Below, piece by piece: positions 52,942 to 61,378 of a DNA stretch of 64,000 nucleotides. Position numbers and translations under genes: made by a program. This stretch comes from Microbacterium sp. GCS4. GTDB lineage: Bacteria > Actinomycetota > Actinomycetes > Actinomycetales > Microbacteriaceae. How positions within the stretch are numbered: position 1 is the stretch's first letter; each line of letters opens with the position of its first letter. The notes below the pieces were generated by a model. It ran no database searches. It was not told the DNA's origin and saw nothing but the letters and a program-made list of their open reading frames with translations. Location of the stretch: positions 1 to 64,000 of the forward strand of contig NZ_LGYE01000003.1 of NCBI RefSeq assembly GCF_001262495.1, in the 5' to 3' direction.

Positions 52942-55437
52942 TCAGTCCGCGTGCACAGACGGATGCGCGCGCTCGAGCGCCGCGCCCTCCATGTCGACGT
53001 TCGGCAGGAGGCGGTCGAGCCATCGCGGCAGCCACCACGCCGAACGACCCAGCAGGTGCATGAGCGCGGGCATCAGCAGCATCCGCACGACGAACGCGTC
53101 GAGCAGCACACCGAACGCGAGGCCGAAGCCGATCGATCGGATGATGGTGGACTCCGAGAAGATGAACCCGCCGAACACTGACACCATGATGAGCGCCGCG
53201 GCGATCACGACCGACCGTCCGGCGCGGAAGCCCTGCGCGACGGCATCCCTCGCGCTCGCTCCGTGCACGTACGCCTCGCGCATTCCGGAGGCGAGGAACA
53301 GCTGATAGTCCATCGCGAGCCCGAACAGGATGCCGACGAGGATGACCGGCAGGAAGCTGAGGATCGGACCGGTGCTGTGCAGGCCGATGAGCTCCGCACC
53401 CCACCCGAACTGGAACACGGCCACGATGAGGCCGTACGTCGCGAACAGCGAGAGCACGAACCCACCGGTTGCGATGATCGGCACGAGCAGCGAGCGGAAC
53501 ACGACGATCATGATGAGCAGCGACAGCCCCACCACGACGACGAGGTACAGCGGCAGCACGCCTGCCAGTGCTTCGGAGATGTCGATGTTGATCGCCGCCT
53601 GACCCGCGACGCCGAGCGTGACGCCGTCCGTCGACGGCAGCGAGCGGATGTCCTGCACGAGGCGCTCGGTGGAGGAGCTGTTCGGCCCCTCGGCGGGGAG
53701 CACCTGGAAGGCGAGCAGGGTGCCATCGTCGGAGGCCGCGATCGGCGCGACGGCGTCGACGTCGTCCTGGTCGGCGAGCCGCTGCGCGATCTCCACCTGG
53801 GTCGTCAGCAGGTCGTCGTCACTCAAGGCGTCGTCGAGCGTGGCGGTGACCAGGAGAGGGCCGTTCGCGCCCTCGCCGAACTGCTCGTCGACGGTCTGGA
53901 ACGCACGATAGCTCGTCGAGTCGGCAGGCTCGCTCGAGCCGTCGGGCAGTCCGAGTCGCATCGACATCGACGGGATCGCGACCACGAGCAGGGCGATCAC
54001 GCTCACGAGCACGGTGACGATCGCGCGCAGCGTCGACATGGGCTTCACGGGCTTTCCCGCGGCGTGCGGCTGACCCACGGTCGCGCGCGCTCGGCGGCTC
54101 AGGAGGCGCATGCCGGCGAGTCCCAGCACGGCGGGGGTGAGCGTGATCGCGACGAGCACGGCGACCGCGACGCAGACCGCACCCACGGTTCCCATGAGGC
54201 CGAGGAAGGGCACGCCCGTGACGTTGAGCGCGAGCAGCGCCACGATCACGGTCGACCCGGCGAACACCACCGCGGTGCCGGACGTGCCGGTGGCGAGTCC
54301 GATGGATTCGTGGACGGGCGATCCTGCGAGCAGCTGCTTGCGGTGCCGGTTCACGATGAAGAGCGAGTAGTCGATGCCGACGGCGAGGCCGAGCATCACC
54401 CCCAGCACGGGGGTGACGGATGCCATGTCGACGACGCCGGAGAAGGCGAGGGATGCCGTGACGCCCACGCCCACGCCCACGATGGCCGTGATGATCGGGA
54501 ACGAGGCCGCGAGGAGCGAGCCGAGCATAACGATCAGCACGACGGCGGCGAACGCCAGGCCGACCGCTTCGCCGACGCCGAAGATCTCCGGCACGCCCTG
54601 GGCGATGTCGGTGCCGAAGTCCACGTCGACGCCGTCGATCGGGGAGTCGGCGAAGTGCGCGATCGTCGCCTGCTTGACCTCCTCCGACAGCTCGAGGCGG
54701 GGATCCTCGAAGGAGACGTTCACGATCGCGGTGGAGCCGTCGTCGGAGACCACGCCGATGCCGTTCGCGAGGTCGAGCAGCGTCGAGCCCAGCTCGACCT
54801 GCTCCTCGTTGGTCTCGAGTTCCGTGCGGGACTCGTCGAGGGTCTTCTGCTGAGCCTCGACCTGGGCGAGCTGCGCGTTCAGGCCGGCGAGCTGGGCGTC
54901 GAGCGCGGCCATCTGCGCCGACGGGGCGCCTGCCGCTTCTGCCTGCGCCCGCGCGGCGGTGAGCTGGTCGAGTCCGGTCTGCAGCTGTGTCCTTCCATCG
55001 TCGAGCTGCGCCTGTCCCGCATCCAGCTGGGCCCGTCCATCGGCGATCTGCTTCTGACCGTCTGCGAGCTGCGCGGCCTGCTCAGCCTGCTGCGCCTGCG
55101 TCGCGAACGGGTCGATCACCCGGGCGACGCCGTCGAGATCCTCCGCGCTCGCGGCGAGGTCGGAGATCTCCTGCTTCTGCTCCTCGGTGAACTCCGCCCC
55201 GTCGGCGGTGCGGTACACGACGGTGCCGGTGCCGCCCGCGGTGTCGGGGAGCTTGTCGGCGAGCTGGTCGGTGACCGCTCCGGAGGCGGTGCCGGGGATG
55301 TCGAAGCTGTTGCTCAGCGTGCCGCCGAGACCGAGGAACGCGCCGACGCCGATGCCGAGGATCACGACCCAGGAGACGACCACCGCCCAGGCGCGACGTG
55401 CGGCGAACGAACCCAGACGGAACAGCAGTGATGCCAA
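52942..55437 (-). CDS. MMPL-family (RND) transporter
   Basis: This 831-residue transporter has twelve hydrophobic segments in two repeats, with the MMPL Asp-Tyr motifs VGIDYSLFIVNRHRK and LAMDYQLFLASGMRE that carry the proton relay. The first extracytoplasmic loop contains a heptad-like coiled coil (about residues 110-215, with ADGQKQIADGRAQLDAGQAQ). The start is a TTG at 55437 with a strong AAGGAG 6 bases upstream. It is divergent from a TetR regulator that probably represses it. It exports lipids, drugs or siderophore-like compounds in relatives. Confidence 0.92.
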   Translation of the reverse strand: MASLLFRLGSFAARRAWAVVVSWVVILGIGVGAFLGLGGTLSNSFDIPGTASGAVTDQLADKLPDTAGGTGTVVYRTADGAEFTEEQKQEISDLAASAEDLDGVARVIDPFATQAQQAEQAAQLADGQKQIADGRAQLDAGQAQLDDGRTQLQTGLDQLTAARAQAEAAGAPSAQMAALDAQLAGLNAQLAQVEAQQKTLDESRTELETNEEQVELGSTLLDLANGIGVVSDDGSTAIVNVSFEDPRLELSEEVKQATIAHFADSPIDGVDVDFGTDIAQGVPEIFGVGEAVGLAFAAVVLIVMLGSLLAASFPIITAIVGVGVGVTASLAFSGVVDMASVTPVLGVMLGLAVGIDYSLFIVNRHRKQLLAGSPVHESIGLATGTSGTAVVFAGSTVIVALLALNVTGVPFLGLMGTVGAVCVAVAVLVAITLTPAVLGLAGMRLLSRRARATVGQPHAAGKPVKPMSTLRAIVTVLVSVIALLVVAIPSMSMRLGLPDGSSEPADSTSYRAFQTVDEQFGEGANGPLLVTATLDDALSDDDLLTTQVEIAQRLADQDDVDAVAPIAASDDGTLLAFQVLPAEGPNSSSTERLVQDIRSLPSTDGVTLGVAGQAAINIDISEALAGVLPLYLVVVVGLSLLIMIVVFRSLLVPIIATGGFVLSLFATYGLIVAVFQFGWGAELIGLHSTGPILSFLPVILVGILFGLAMDYQLFLASGMREAYVHGASARDAVAQGFRAGRSVVIAAALIMVSVFGGFIFSESTIIRSIGFGLAFGVLLDAFVVRMLLMPALMHLLGRSAWWLPRWLDRLLPNVDMEGAALERAHPSVHAD

Positions 55438-55494
55438 CGCGATCTCCTTCAGTCGTAAAGAGCATACGGTGCGTCTCGTCTAGAGTTCTGTGGT

Positions 55495-55500
55495 TATCCT
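55495..55500 (+). promoter_or_regulatory. Leaderless -10 element of the MMPL-linked TetR gene
   Basis: TATCCT ends six bases (GAACAC) before the GTG at 55507. No ribosome site is present. The 69 bases between this gene and MMPL must hold both promoters and any operator; no clear palindrome stands out. Confidence 0.5.
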
Positions 55501-55506
55501 GAACAC

Positions 55507-56079
55507 GTGGTGAACGAGCATCGGAGCGGACCCGTGCGCAGCACGGCGGCGCGCGAGGCGATCCTCGACGCGACCGCGCAGCTCTTCCACAACAAGGGAT
55601 ACGACCGGCTCACGATCGAGGGGATCGCGAAGCAGGCCGGCGTCGGCAAGCAGACGATCTACCGGTGGTGGCCCTCGCGCGGCGCGCTCATCGGGGAGTG
55701 CCTGGCCGAAGGGCGGCTGATCCCCGTGGACTTCGTCGTTCCCGACACGGGAGACCTCGTCGCCGACGTCGAGACGTGGCTCCGCAGCGTGCTGTCGATC
55801 CTCGACGCCCCCGAGGGCGGGGCGCTGCTGCGCTCGCTGGTCGCCGCCGCGACCGAGGATGCCGGGGTGGGCGCGCACCTCGGCGAGAGCCTCGGCGTCG
55901 AGAAGTACCTGTCGGAGCGGCTGCGCGGCGGAATCCGCGACCAGCAGCTGTCGCCCGACGCGCCTGTCGAGCAGCTGGGGCGCGCGATCCTCGGCGCGAT
56001 CATCGTCGAGTCGCTCGGACGCGAGGAGCACGACGCCGGCTCGGTCGTGGCCCTCATCCGCTTCCTCCTACGGCCCTGA
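55507..56079 (+). CDS. TetR-family regulator of the MMPL transporter
   Basis: This 190-residue protein has the helix-turn-helix at about 12-60 (ILDATAQLFHNKGYDRLTIE, then GIAKQAGVGKQTIYRWWPSR). The W-x-S-R end of the recognition helix is typical of the AcrR-like subgroup with a TetR_C_16-like effector domain. The GTG at 55507 fits the leaderless -10; a second GTG follows at 55510. It is divergent from MMPL, the usual repressor-transporter pair. Confidence 0.9.
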   Translation: MVNEHRSGPVRSTAAREAILDATAQLFHNKGYDRLTIEGIAKQAGVGKQTIYRWWPSRGALIGECLAEGRLIPVDFVVPDTGDLVADVETWLRSVLSILDAPEGGALLRSLVAAATEDAGVGAHLGESLGVEKYLSERLRGGIRDQQLSPDAPVEQLGRAILGAIIVESLGREEHDAGSVVALIRFLLRP

Positions 56080-56093
56080 CCGACGGCAGGCGC

Positions 56094-56930
56094 TCAGAAC
56101 TCCCAGTCGAGGGTGATCGTGCCGGGGCCGAAGTCGAACTCCGTGTGCGTGATGGCGGTGCCGTTCAGCGGCACTCGATGTGAACGCTCTCCCTCGGCGG
56201 ACTCGACGGTCACCCGGCACATACGGGGTACGAGGTCGGGGTCGAAGACCGCGAACACCGTCAACTCCGCCTGGCGGCGAAGCGCCACGAGGGTGAGGTC
56301 GTACTCGTGCGGGTAGTCCGCGGGGCGGACGGATTCGCGTTCAGTCAGCGCGACGCTCCCCTGGGCGAGCGGGGCGTCCAGGCTCAGAGTGGCGCGGAGG
56401 AGGGCGAGATCGCGATCGATCCGGACGTCGGACAGCGAGCACCCGAGCGTCCCGCGCACCTCGGGCGCCTCGGCCTCGTGATCGGCGACGAAGAACACCG
56501 TGGCTTCACGGGCCCCGTCCTCGCAGGCCTGCCAGAGCGTCCGGTGCAGAGTGCGGGTGACCCGTGCGTCCGCGTCGACGAAGGCGCCGACGGATGAGGA
56601 GCGCGGCGTCAGCCCGGTCTCCATCTCGGTCGTGAACGGCGAGGGCGGCAGGCGCACCAGACTGGCGTAGCTGAGCTGGACGCCGCGCCGGACTCGGCGC
56701 GGAGGCCCCAGTGTCGTCTGCAGCTCACCTTCCTGCAGGCCGATGAGGGATTCGAGCTCGCGGATGACCTCGAAGGAGACCGATCGCCCCGGGTGGCGGA
56801 CGCCGGTCTGCCACATCGAGAGAGTGGCGACGCTCACGTCGTAGCCTCGATCGCGCAGCCGCCCTCGCAGTGTGTGCAAGGACAGTCCTCGGCGTTGCAC
56901 CGCAGTGCGGAACGTCCGTGCGAACTCCAT
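56094..56930 (-). CDS. XRE-type helix-turn-helix protein with a beta-rich effector domain
   Basis: This 278-residue protein has an XRE-like N-terminal domain (about 1-75): RTFRTAVQRRGLSLHTLRGR, DVSVATLSMWQTGVRHPGRS. A larger C-terminal region of unknown fold follows that ends TEFDFGPGTITLDWEF. The ATG at 56930 has AAGGGGA about 8 bases upstream; an ATG at 56948 lies inside the likely ribosome site. Three 12-base repeats upstream at exact 21-base spacing are likely its own binding sites. The target other than itself is unknown. Confidence 0.8.
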   Translation of the reverse strand: MEFARTFRTAVQRRGLSLHTLRGRLRDRGYDVSVATLSMWQTGVRHPGRSVSFEVIRELESLIGLQEGELQTTLGPPRRVRRGVQLSYASLVRLPPSPFTTEMETGLTPRSSSVGAFVDADARVTRTLHRTLWQACEDGAREATVFFVADHEAEAPEVRGTLGCSLSDVRIDRDLALLRATLSLDAPLAQGSVALTERESVRPADYPHEYDLTLVALRRQAELTVFAVFDPDLVPRMCRVTVESAEGERSHRVPLNGTAITHTEFDFGPGTITLDWEF

Positions 56931-56950
56931 CGGTTGATTCCCCTTCATCG

Positions 56951-57004
56951 GCCGTGATCGGCGCGTGCAGTGCCGTGATCGGCACGAATAGCGCCGTGAT
57001 CGGC
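56951..57004. repeat. Three direct repeats of GCCGTGATCGGC with 21-base period
   Basis: Copies start at 56951, 56972 and 56993, an exact two-helical-turn spacing. Each has inverted GCCG and CGGC arms. They end 21 bases before the XRE start and are best read as operators for cooperative binding. Confidence 0.7.
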
Positions 57005-57090
57005 ACGCTAGTGAAGGGGTGTTCACGTGGAAAAAGCTAGCTGTGAACAGTGCGCAGTGGGCGCGGTCCCGCCGGGGTCGGCGAGACGAA

Positions 57091-57126
57091 CGGGGAGAGC
57101 GAACCACCCGAGAGCCGCTCTCCCCG
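57091..57126. other. Hairpin in the intergenic region between the XRE gene and the small membrane protein gene
   Basis: CGGGGAGAGCG (57091-57101) pairs perfectly with CGCTCTCCCCG (57116-57126) across a 14-base loop. The whole 375-base gap (56931-57305) holds only the repeats, this hairpin and the possible small ORF at 57243. Confidence 0.5.
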
Positions 57127-57242
57127 GCTCTCGCGCGCGCATCCCTCGGGGCGGAGAGCACTGACGGCGGTCCCCCGACCGCAGATCGTCAGCGCACAGA
57201 AAGTAACATCCGACCGTTTACTGGTCGCATAAAGGAGAGTGA

Positions 57243-57296
57243 ATGCCCGGTCAGATCAGCATCTTGCCGCATCCGGCCGCGCGGCGAATCGGATGA
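57243..57296 (+). CDS. Possible small ORF of 17 residues
   Basis: ATG at 57243 has a strong AAAGGAGAGTGA ribosome site ending at the start. The frame reads MPGQISILPHPAARRIG and stops at 57296, ending 10 bases before the convergent small membrane protein gene. The bases just upstream are AT-rich (CATAAAGG), consistent with a nearby promoter. No family is recognised. Without conservation data it may be a leader peptide or chance. Confidence 0.35.
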   Translation: MPGQISILPHPAARRIG

Positions 57297-57305
57297 GGCG
57301 AGAGG

Positions 57306-57452
57306 TCAGCCGAGGATCAGCGTCACCAGGGTCGCGCCGCCGCCGCCCAGGATGAGCGCGACGATCACCACCCAGGCGATGACGCGGATGCGGCGGTTCC
57401 GACGCTCGCCGAGGTCGCCGTAGTCGTCGTCTGGCCGGCTGAGCTCGCTCAT
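57306..57452 (-). CDS. Small single-helix membrane protein next to purL
   Basis: This 48-residue protein has an acidic start ([20 protein letters not shown]) and then one membrane helix ([20 protein letters not shown]). Its ATG overlaps the purL stop by 4 bases, so it is cotranslated. The coupling and intact frame argue that it is real. Function unknown. Confidence 0.7.
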   Translation of the reverse strand: MSELSRPDDDYGDLGERRNRRIRVIAWVVIVALILGGGGATLVTLILG

Positions 57453-59779
57453 GCGCCGACCGGCTCCGCGACCGTCGGGCCGAACGCCGCGGGCAGCGTG
57501 GCCTGCGAGCGCTCGCGGATCTCGGCGACCGGGATCGTGAACACGTCCTGCACCTCGAGCTGCGGCTCGCTGTCGGTCACGCCGATGCGCGCGACGGGAT
57601 AGTTCCGGCCCTCGCACAGACCACGGAACTTCACGTCGTCCTCGCGCGGCACGGTCACGATCACGCGACCCGTCGACTCGGAGAAGAGCGCGGATGCGGC
57701 ATCCACACCGTCGCGCTCGATGATCTCATTGAGCCAGACGCGCGCGCCGACGCTGAACCGCGAGACGCCCTCGGCGAGCGCCTGCGCGAGGCCGCCCTCC
57801 GACACGTCGTGCGCCGAGGAGATCAGCCACTCGTCGCGCGCCGCCGACAGCAGGCCCGCGAGGCGCTTCTCGCCGGCGAGGTCGACCTTCGGGGGGAGTC
57901 CGCCGAGGTGCTGGTGCACGGTCTCGGCCCAGGCCGAGCCCGAGAGCTCGGTCTGCGTCGTGCCGAGCAGGTAGATGTTCTGACCCTCGTCCTGCCATCC
58001 CGAGGGAATGCGCCGCGAGACGTCGTCGATGATGCCGAGCACGCCGACGAGCGGCGTCGGGTGGATCGGCACGTCGCCCGTCTGGTTGTAGAACGAGACG
58101 TTGCCGCCGGTCACCGGGGTGCCGAGCTCGTAGCATCCGTCCGCGAGGCCGTCGACGGTCTGGCCGAACTGCCACATGACCTCGGGGTTCTCGGGCGAGC
58201 CGAAGTTGAGGCAGTCGGTGATGGCGGTGGGCACGGCGCCGGTGACGGCGACGTTGCGGTACGCCTCGGCGAGCGCGAGCTGCGCGCCGGCGTACGGGTC
58301 GAGCTGGCAGTAGCGGCCGTTGGCGTCGGTCGAGATCGCGAAGCCGAGGCCCGACTCCTCGTCGACGCGGATCATGCCGGCGTCATCGGGGAACGCGAGC
58401 GCCGTGTTGCCGAGCACGTAGTAGTCGTACTGGTTGGTGATCCAGCGGGTATCGGCCAGGTTCGGGCTGGCGACGAGGTTGAGGAACTGCTCGCGCAGCA
58501 CCTCCGCGTCGTTCGACCGGGGCAGGTTCTCGGCGGCATCCGCCTGCAGTGCGTCGATCCACGTCGGGTAGGCGACGGGGCGGTCGTAGACCGGGCCGTC
58601 GACCGCGACCGTGGACGGGTCGACGTCGACGATGCGCTCGCCCTGCCAGTCGATGATGAGGCGTCCGTCGCCGGTGACCTCGCCGAGCACCGAGGTCTCG
58701 ACCTCCCACTTGCCGACGACCTCGAGGAACGCGTCGAGCTTCTCGGGCGCGACGATCGCCATCATGCGCTCCTGCGACTCCGACATGAGGATCTCCTCGG
58801 CCGTGAGCGAAGGGTCGCGCAGCAGCACGTTGTCGAGCGAGACCTTCATGCCGCTGTTGCCGTTGGCCGCGAGCTCGGAGGTCGCGCAGGAGATGCCGGC
58901 GGCGCCGAGGTCCTGAATGGCCTCGACGAGCTCACCGCGATACAGCTCGAGGCAGCATTCGATGAGCACCTTCTCGGCGAACGGGTCGCCGACCTGCACG
59001 GCCGGACGCTTGGTCGGACCGCCGTCGGCGAAGGTGTCGGATGCCAGGATGCTGGCGCCGCCGATGCCGTCGCCGCCCGTGCGGGCTCCGAACAGGACGA
59101 CCTTGTTGCCGACGCCGGTGGCGTTCGCGAGCTTGAGATCCTCGTGGCGGAGCACGCCCACCGCGAGCGCGTTGACGAGCGGGTTGGCCTGGTAGACCGA
59201 GTCGAAGACCGTCTCGCCGCCGATGTTCGGGAGGCCGAGGCAGTTGCCGTAGAAGCTGATGCCGCTCGTCACGCCGTGCACCACACGGGCGGTGTCGGGG
59301 TGGTCGATCGCACCGAAGCGCAGTGCGTCCATGACCGCGACCGGACGGGCGCCCATCGAGATGATGTCGCGGACGATGCCGCCGACGCCGGTCGCCGCAC
59401 CCTGGAAGGGCTCGATGAAGCTCGGGTGGTTGTGGCTCTCGGCCTTGAAGGTGACGGCCCAGCCCTCGCCCACGTCGATGACGCCGGCGTTCTGGCCCAT
59501 GCCCACCATGAGGCGTTCCTTCATCTCGTCCGAGACCTTCTGGCCGAAGCGGCGCAGGTAGTTCTTGGAGGACTTGTACGAGCAGTGCTCGGACCACATC
59601 ACCGAGTACATTGCCAGCTCGCCCGAGGTGGGGCGGCGGCCGAGGATCTCCTTGATGCGGGCGTACTCGTCGTCCTTGAGGCCCAGCGCCGCGTAGGGCT
59701 GCTCCTTCTCGGGAGTCGCGATCGCGTTCTCGACGGAGTCGGGGACGTGCTTGTGGGCAGGTGCAGGGGCGGTGGTCAC
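57449..59779 (-). CDS. purL: Phosphoribosylformylglycinamidine synthase subunit PurL (small type)
   Basis: This 776-residue enzyme makes FGAM from FGAR, ATP and ammonia in purine synthesis. Features: [20 protein letters not shown] with the catalytic His, [20 protein letters not shown] (ATP loop), [38 protein letters not shown] and the second half repeat with [23 protein letters not shown] and [17 protein letters not shown]. The length is that of the small-type enzyme, which needs separate PurQ and PurS (not in the window). The GTG at 59779 has AGGAG 5 bases upstream. Confidence 0.96.
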   Translation of the reverse strand: MTTAPAPAHKHVPDSVENAIATPEKEQPYAALGLKDDEYARIKEILGRRPTSGELAMYSVMWSEHCSYKSSKNYLRRFGQKVSDEMKERLMVGMGQNAGVIDVGEGWAVTFKAESHNHPSFIEPFQGAATGVGGIVRDIISMGARPVAVMDALRFGAIDHPDTARVVHGVTSGISFYGNCLGLPNIGGETVFDSVYQANPLVNALAVGVLRHEDLKLANATGVGNKVVLFGARTGGDGIGGASILASDTFADGGPTKRPAVQVGDPFAEKVLIECCLELYRGELVEAIQDLGAAGISCATSELAANGNSGMKVSLDNVLLRDPSLTAEEILMSESQERMMAIVAPEKLDAFLEVVGKWEVETSVLGEVTGDGRLIIDWQGERIVDVDPSTVAVDGPVYDRPVAYPTWIDALQADAAENLPRSNDAEVLREQFLNLVASPNLADTRWITNQYDYYVLGNTALAFPDDAGMIRVDEESGLGFAISTDANGRYCQLDPYAGAQLALAEAYRNVAVTGAVPTAITDCLNFGSPENPEVMWQFGQTVDGLADGCYELGTPVTGGNVSFYNQTGDVPIHPTPLVGVLGIIDDVSRRIPSGWQDEGQNIYLLGTTQTELSGSAWAETVHQHLGGLPPKVDLAGEKRLAGLLSAARDEWLISSAHDVSEGGLAQALAEGVSRFSVGARVWLNEIIERDGVDAASALFSESTGRVIVTVPREDDVKFRGLCEGRNYPVARIGVTDSEPQLEVQDVFTIPVAEIRERSQATLPAAFGPTVAEPVGA

Positions 59780-59787
59780 GCGCACTC

Positions 59788-60768
59788 CTAGGGAAGGGGC
59801 CGGCGGGGCGTCGTCCAGTCTACCGGGGGGGATGCCGCGGCGAAGCGCCCGGCGAGCGCGCGGGCCGCCTCCACGAGCGGCTCCGGCCCGACGACCGTGA
59901 AGTCCGCGTCGAAGCGCGCGACCGCCGCGAGCACGCCGACCCATGACCAGGACCCGATCGTCACGCGGCACGAGTCGTCATCGAGGGGCTCGACGGTGCC
60001 GTCGGCACCCACCCACGGGGCGACGTCAGGGGCCGGGAGCTGGAGAACGACCTCGCCGACACAGGGCCACCGGTCCTCGGCATCCGATCCCTTCGCGCGC
60101 GCCGCGAGGTAGGTCTGCGCGTCGGCGGCCGGCAGCGGGCGGGGTGTGAACGCGGGACCGTGGGGGACGCGCGGAACGAGACGGTCGAGGCGGAAGGTGC
60201 GCCAGTCGTCGGCGTCGAGGTCCCAGGCGAGCAGGTACCACCGCCCCTCCCGTGCGACCACCGCGTGCGGTTCGGCCCGGCGGGCCGGCCGGTCGGCGTC
60301 GCCGTAGTCGAAGCGCAGCACGACGCGGTCGCGCACGGCCGCGCTCACCGTCTCGAGCACACCGGGGTCCACGCGGGTCGGATTCTCGACGCCGGCGAAG
60401 CGGATGCCGTCGACGCGATGTCGGAGACGCGAGGGCATGACCTGCCGCACGGTGGCGAGCGCACGGGCGGCGCCCTCGTCGATGTCGATGCCGCTCGCGG
60501 GGACGCTCTGCAGCGCGACCGCGATCGCCACGGCCTGTGCGTCGTCGAACAGCAGCGGAGGGAGTTCGGATCCGGCATCCAATCGATAGCCGCCGTCCGG
60601 ACCTTTGACCGCCGTGATGCGGTAGCCGAGCTCGCGCAGCCGATCGACGTCGCGGCGCACGGTGCGCGGCGTGACCTCGAGACGCTCGGCGAGCACGGCA
60701 CCCGGCCGGTCGCGGCGCATCTGCAGCAGAGACAGCAGAGCGAGCATGCGCGAGGAGCTTCCGGTCAT
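59788..60768 (-). CDS. WYL-domain transcriptional regulator (YafY-like)
   Basis: This 326-residue protein has an HTH_11/DeoR-type winged helix (about 5-65: [37 protein letters not shown]). A WYL domain (about 140-220) has [20 protein letters not shown] and WRTFRLDRL, and a C-terminal WCX-like extension follows. The ATG at 60768 is preceded by GACAAT and six bases, a leaderless-type arrangement; an in-frame TTG at 60786 would fall in the operator. It is divergent from a VOC protein gene, and perfect inverted arms lie between them. Confidence 0.88.
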   Translation of the reverse strand: MTGSSSRMLALLSLLQMRRDRPGAVLAERLEVTPRTVRRDVDRLRELGYRITAVKGPDGGYRLDAGSELPPLLFDDAQAVAIAVALQSVPASGIDIDEGAARALATVRQVMPSRLRHRVDGIRFAGVENPTRVDPGVLETVSAAVRDRVVLRFDYGDADRPARRAEPHAVVAREGRWYLLAWDLDADDWRTFRLDRLVPRVPHGPAFTPRPLPAADAQTYLAARAKGSDAEDRWPCVGEVVLQLPAPDVAPWVGADGTVEPLDDDSCRVTIGSWSWVGVLAAVARFDADFTVVGPEPLVEAARALAGRFAAASPPVDWTTPRRPLP

Positions 60769-60785
60769 GACTTCATTGTCGCGCA

Positions 60786-60812
60786 AGTAGAGGACCGAAA
60801 CTGACCTCTACT
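60786..60812. promoter_or_regulatory. Inverted repeat between the WYL regulator and VOC protein genes
   Basis: AGTAGAGG (60786-60793) and CCTCTACT (60805-60812) are perfect inverted arms with 11 bases between. They lie just upstream of the regulator's predicted leaderless start and 55 bases before the VOC ATG, so one bound dimer could control both genes. Confidence 0.6.
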
Positions 60813-60867
60813 GCTGTGATCGTGGAGTCACCGGCATCCCGCCGAGACCACCGATCGAGGAGATCCC

Positions 60868-61323
60868 ATGTCCATCGTCACCACCACCCACTTCAACTTC
60901 CGCGGCACCGCCCGCCAGGCGCTGGAGTTCTACGCGTCGGTGTTCGATGCCACGGCGACGTTCGCGACCTACGGCGATGTCGGCATGCCGGCGGACGTGC
61001 CCGGTGCCGACCGGATCGTGTTCGGTCAGGTCGAGAACGCGGAAGGCGTCCGCCTCATGGCCTATGACATCCCCGGAGCGGATGCGGATGCCGCGGCGAC
61101 CGCCGGCACGACCCGACGCGAGAACGGTACGACCGTGACCGACCGGACGTTCTTCCAGTCGCTGCGCGCCGGGTCGCTCGACGAGCTCACGTGCTACTGG
61201 GACGCCCTCGCCGACGGTGCCGAGGTCGTCGAGCCGCTGGCGGCGTCGGCCTGGTCGGCCGGCTTCGGGATGCTCACGGACCGCTTCGGGGTGACCTGGG
61301 TGCTCGACGTGCGCTCCGCCTGA
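60868..61323 (+). CDS. VOC-superfamily protein, PhnB-like
   Basis: This 151-residue protein has the PhnB/3-demethylubiquinone-methyltransferase-like glyoxalase fold: HFNFRGTARQALEFYASVFD at the start, then RLMAYDIPGADA, FFQSLRAGSLDELTCYWDAL and AGFGMLTDRFGVTWVLDV at the end. No metal triad is certain. Such proteins often mediate resistance or small-molecule binding. ATG 60868 has GAGGAGAT 6 bases upstream. It is paired divergently with a WYL regulator, a common arrangement in actinobacteria. Confidence 0.88.
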   Translation: MSIVTTTHFNFRGTARQALEFYASVFDATATFATYGDVGMPADVPGADRIVFGQVENAEGVRLMAYDIPGADADAAATAGTTRRENGTTVTDRTFFQSLRAGSLDELTCYWDALADGAEVVEPLAASAWSAGFGMLTDRFGVTWVLDVRSA

Positions 61324-61354
61324 TCCCCTCGGACAGCCGGACCCTCACCTGAGG

Positions 61355-61375
61355 CCTCCGGTCGGAAGCCGGAGG
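61355..61375. terminator. Hairpin between convergent VOC and kinase genes
   Basis: CCTCCGG (61355-61361) pairs with CCGGAGG (61369-61375) across TCGGAAG, 32 bases after the VOC stop and 4 bases after the kinase stop. It can serve both transcripts. Confidence 0.6.
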
Positions 61376-61378
61376 TCG

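Noticed and set aside
56951..57004. Short repeats as a CRISPR array
   Set aside because: Only three 12-base units with 9-base spacers of related sequence and no cas genes; regulator sites fit better.
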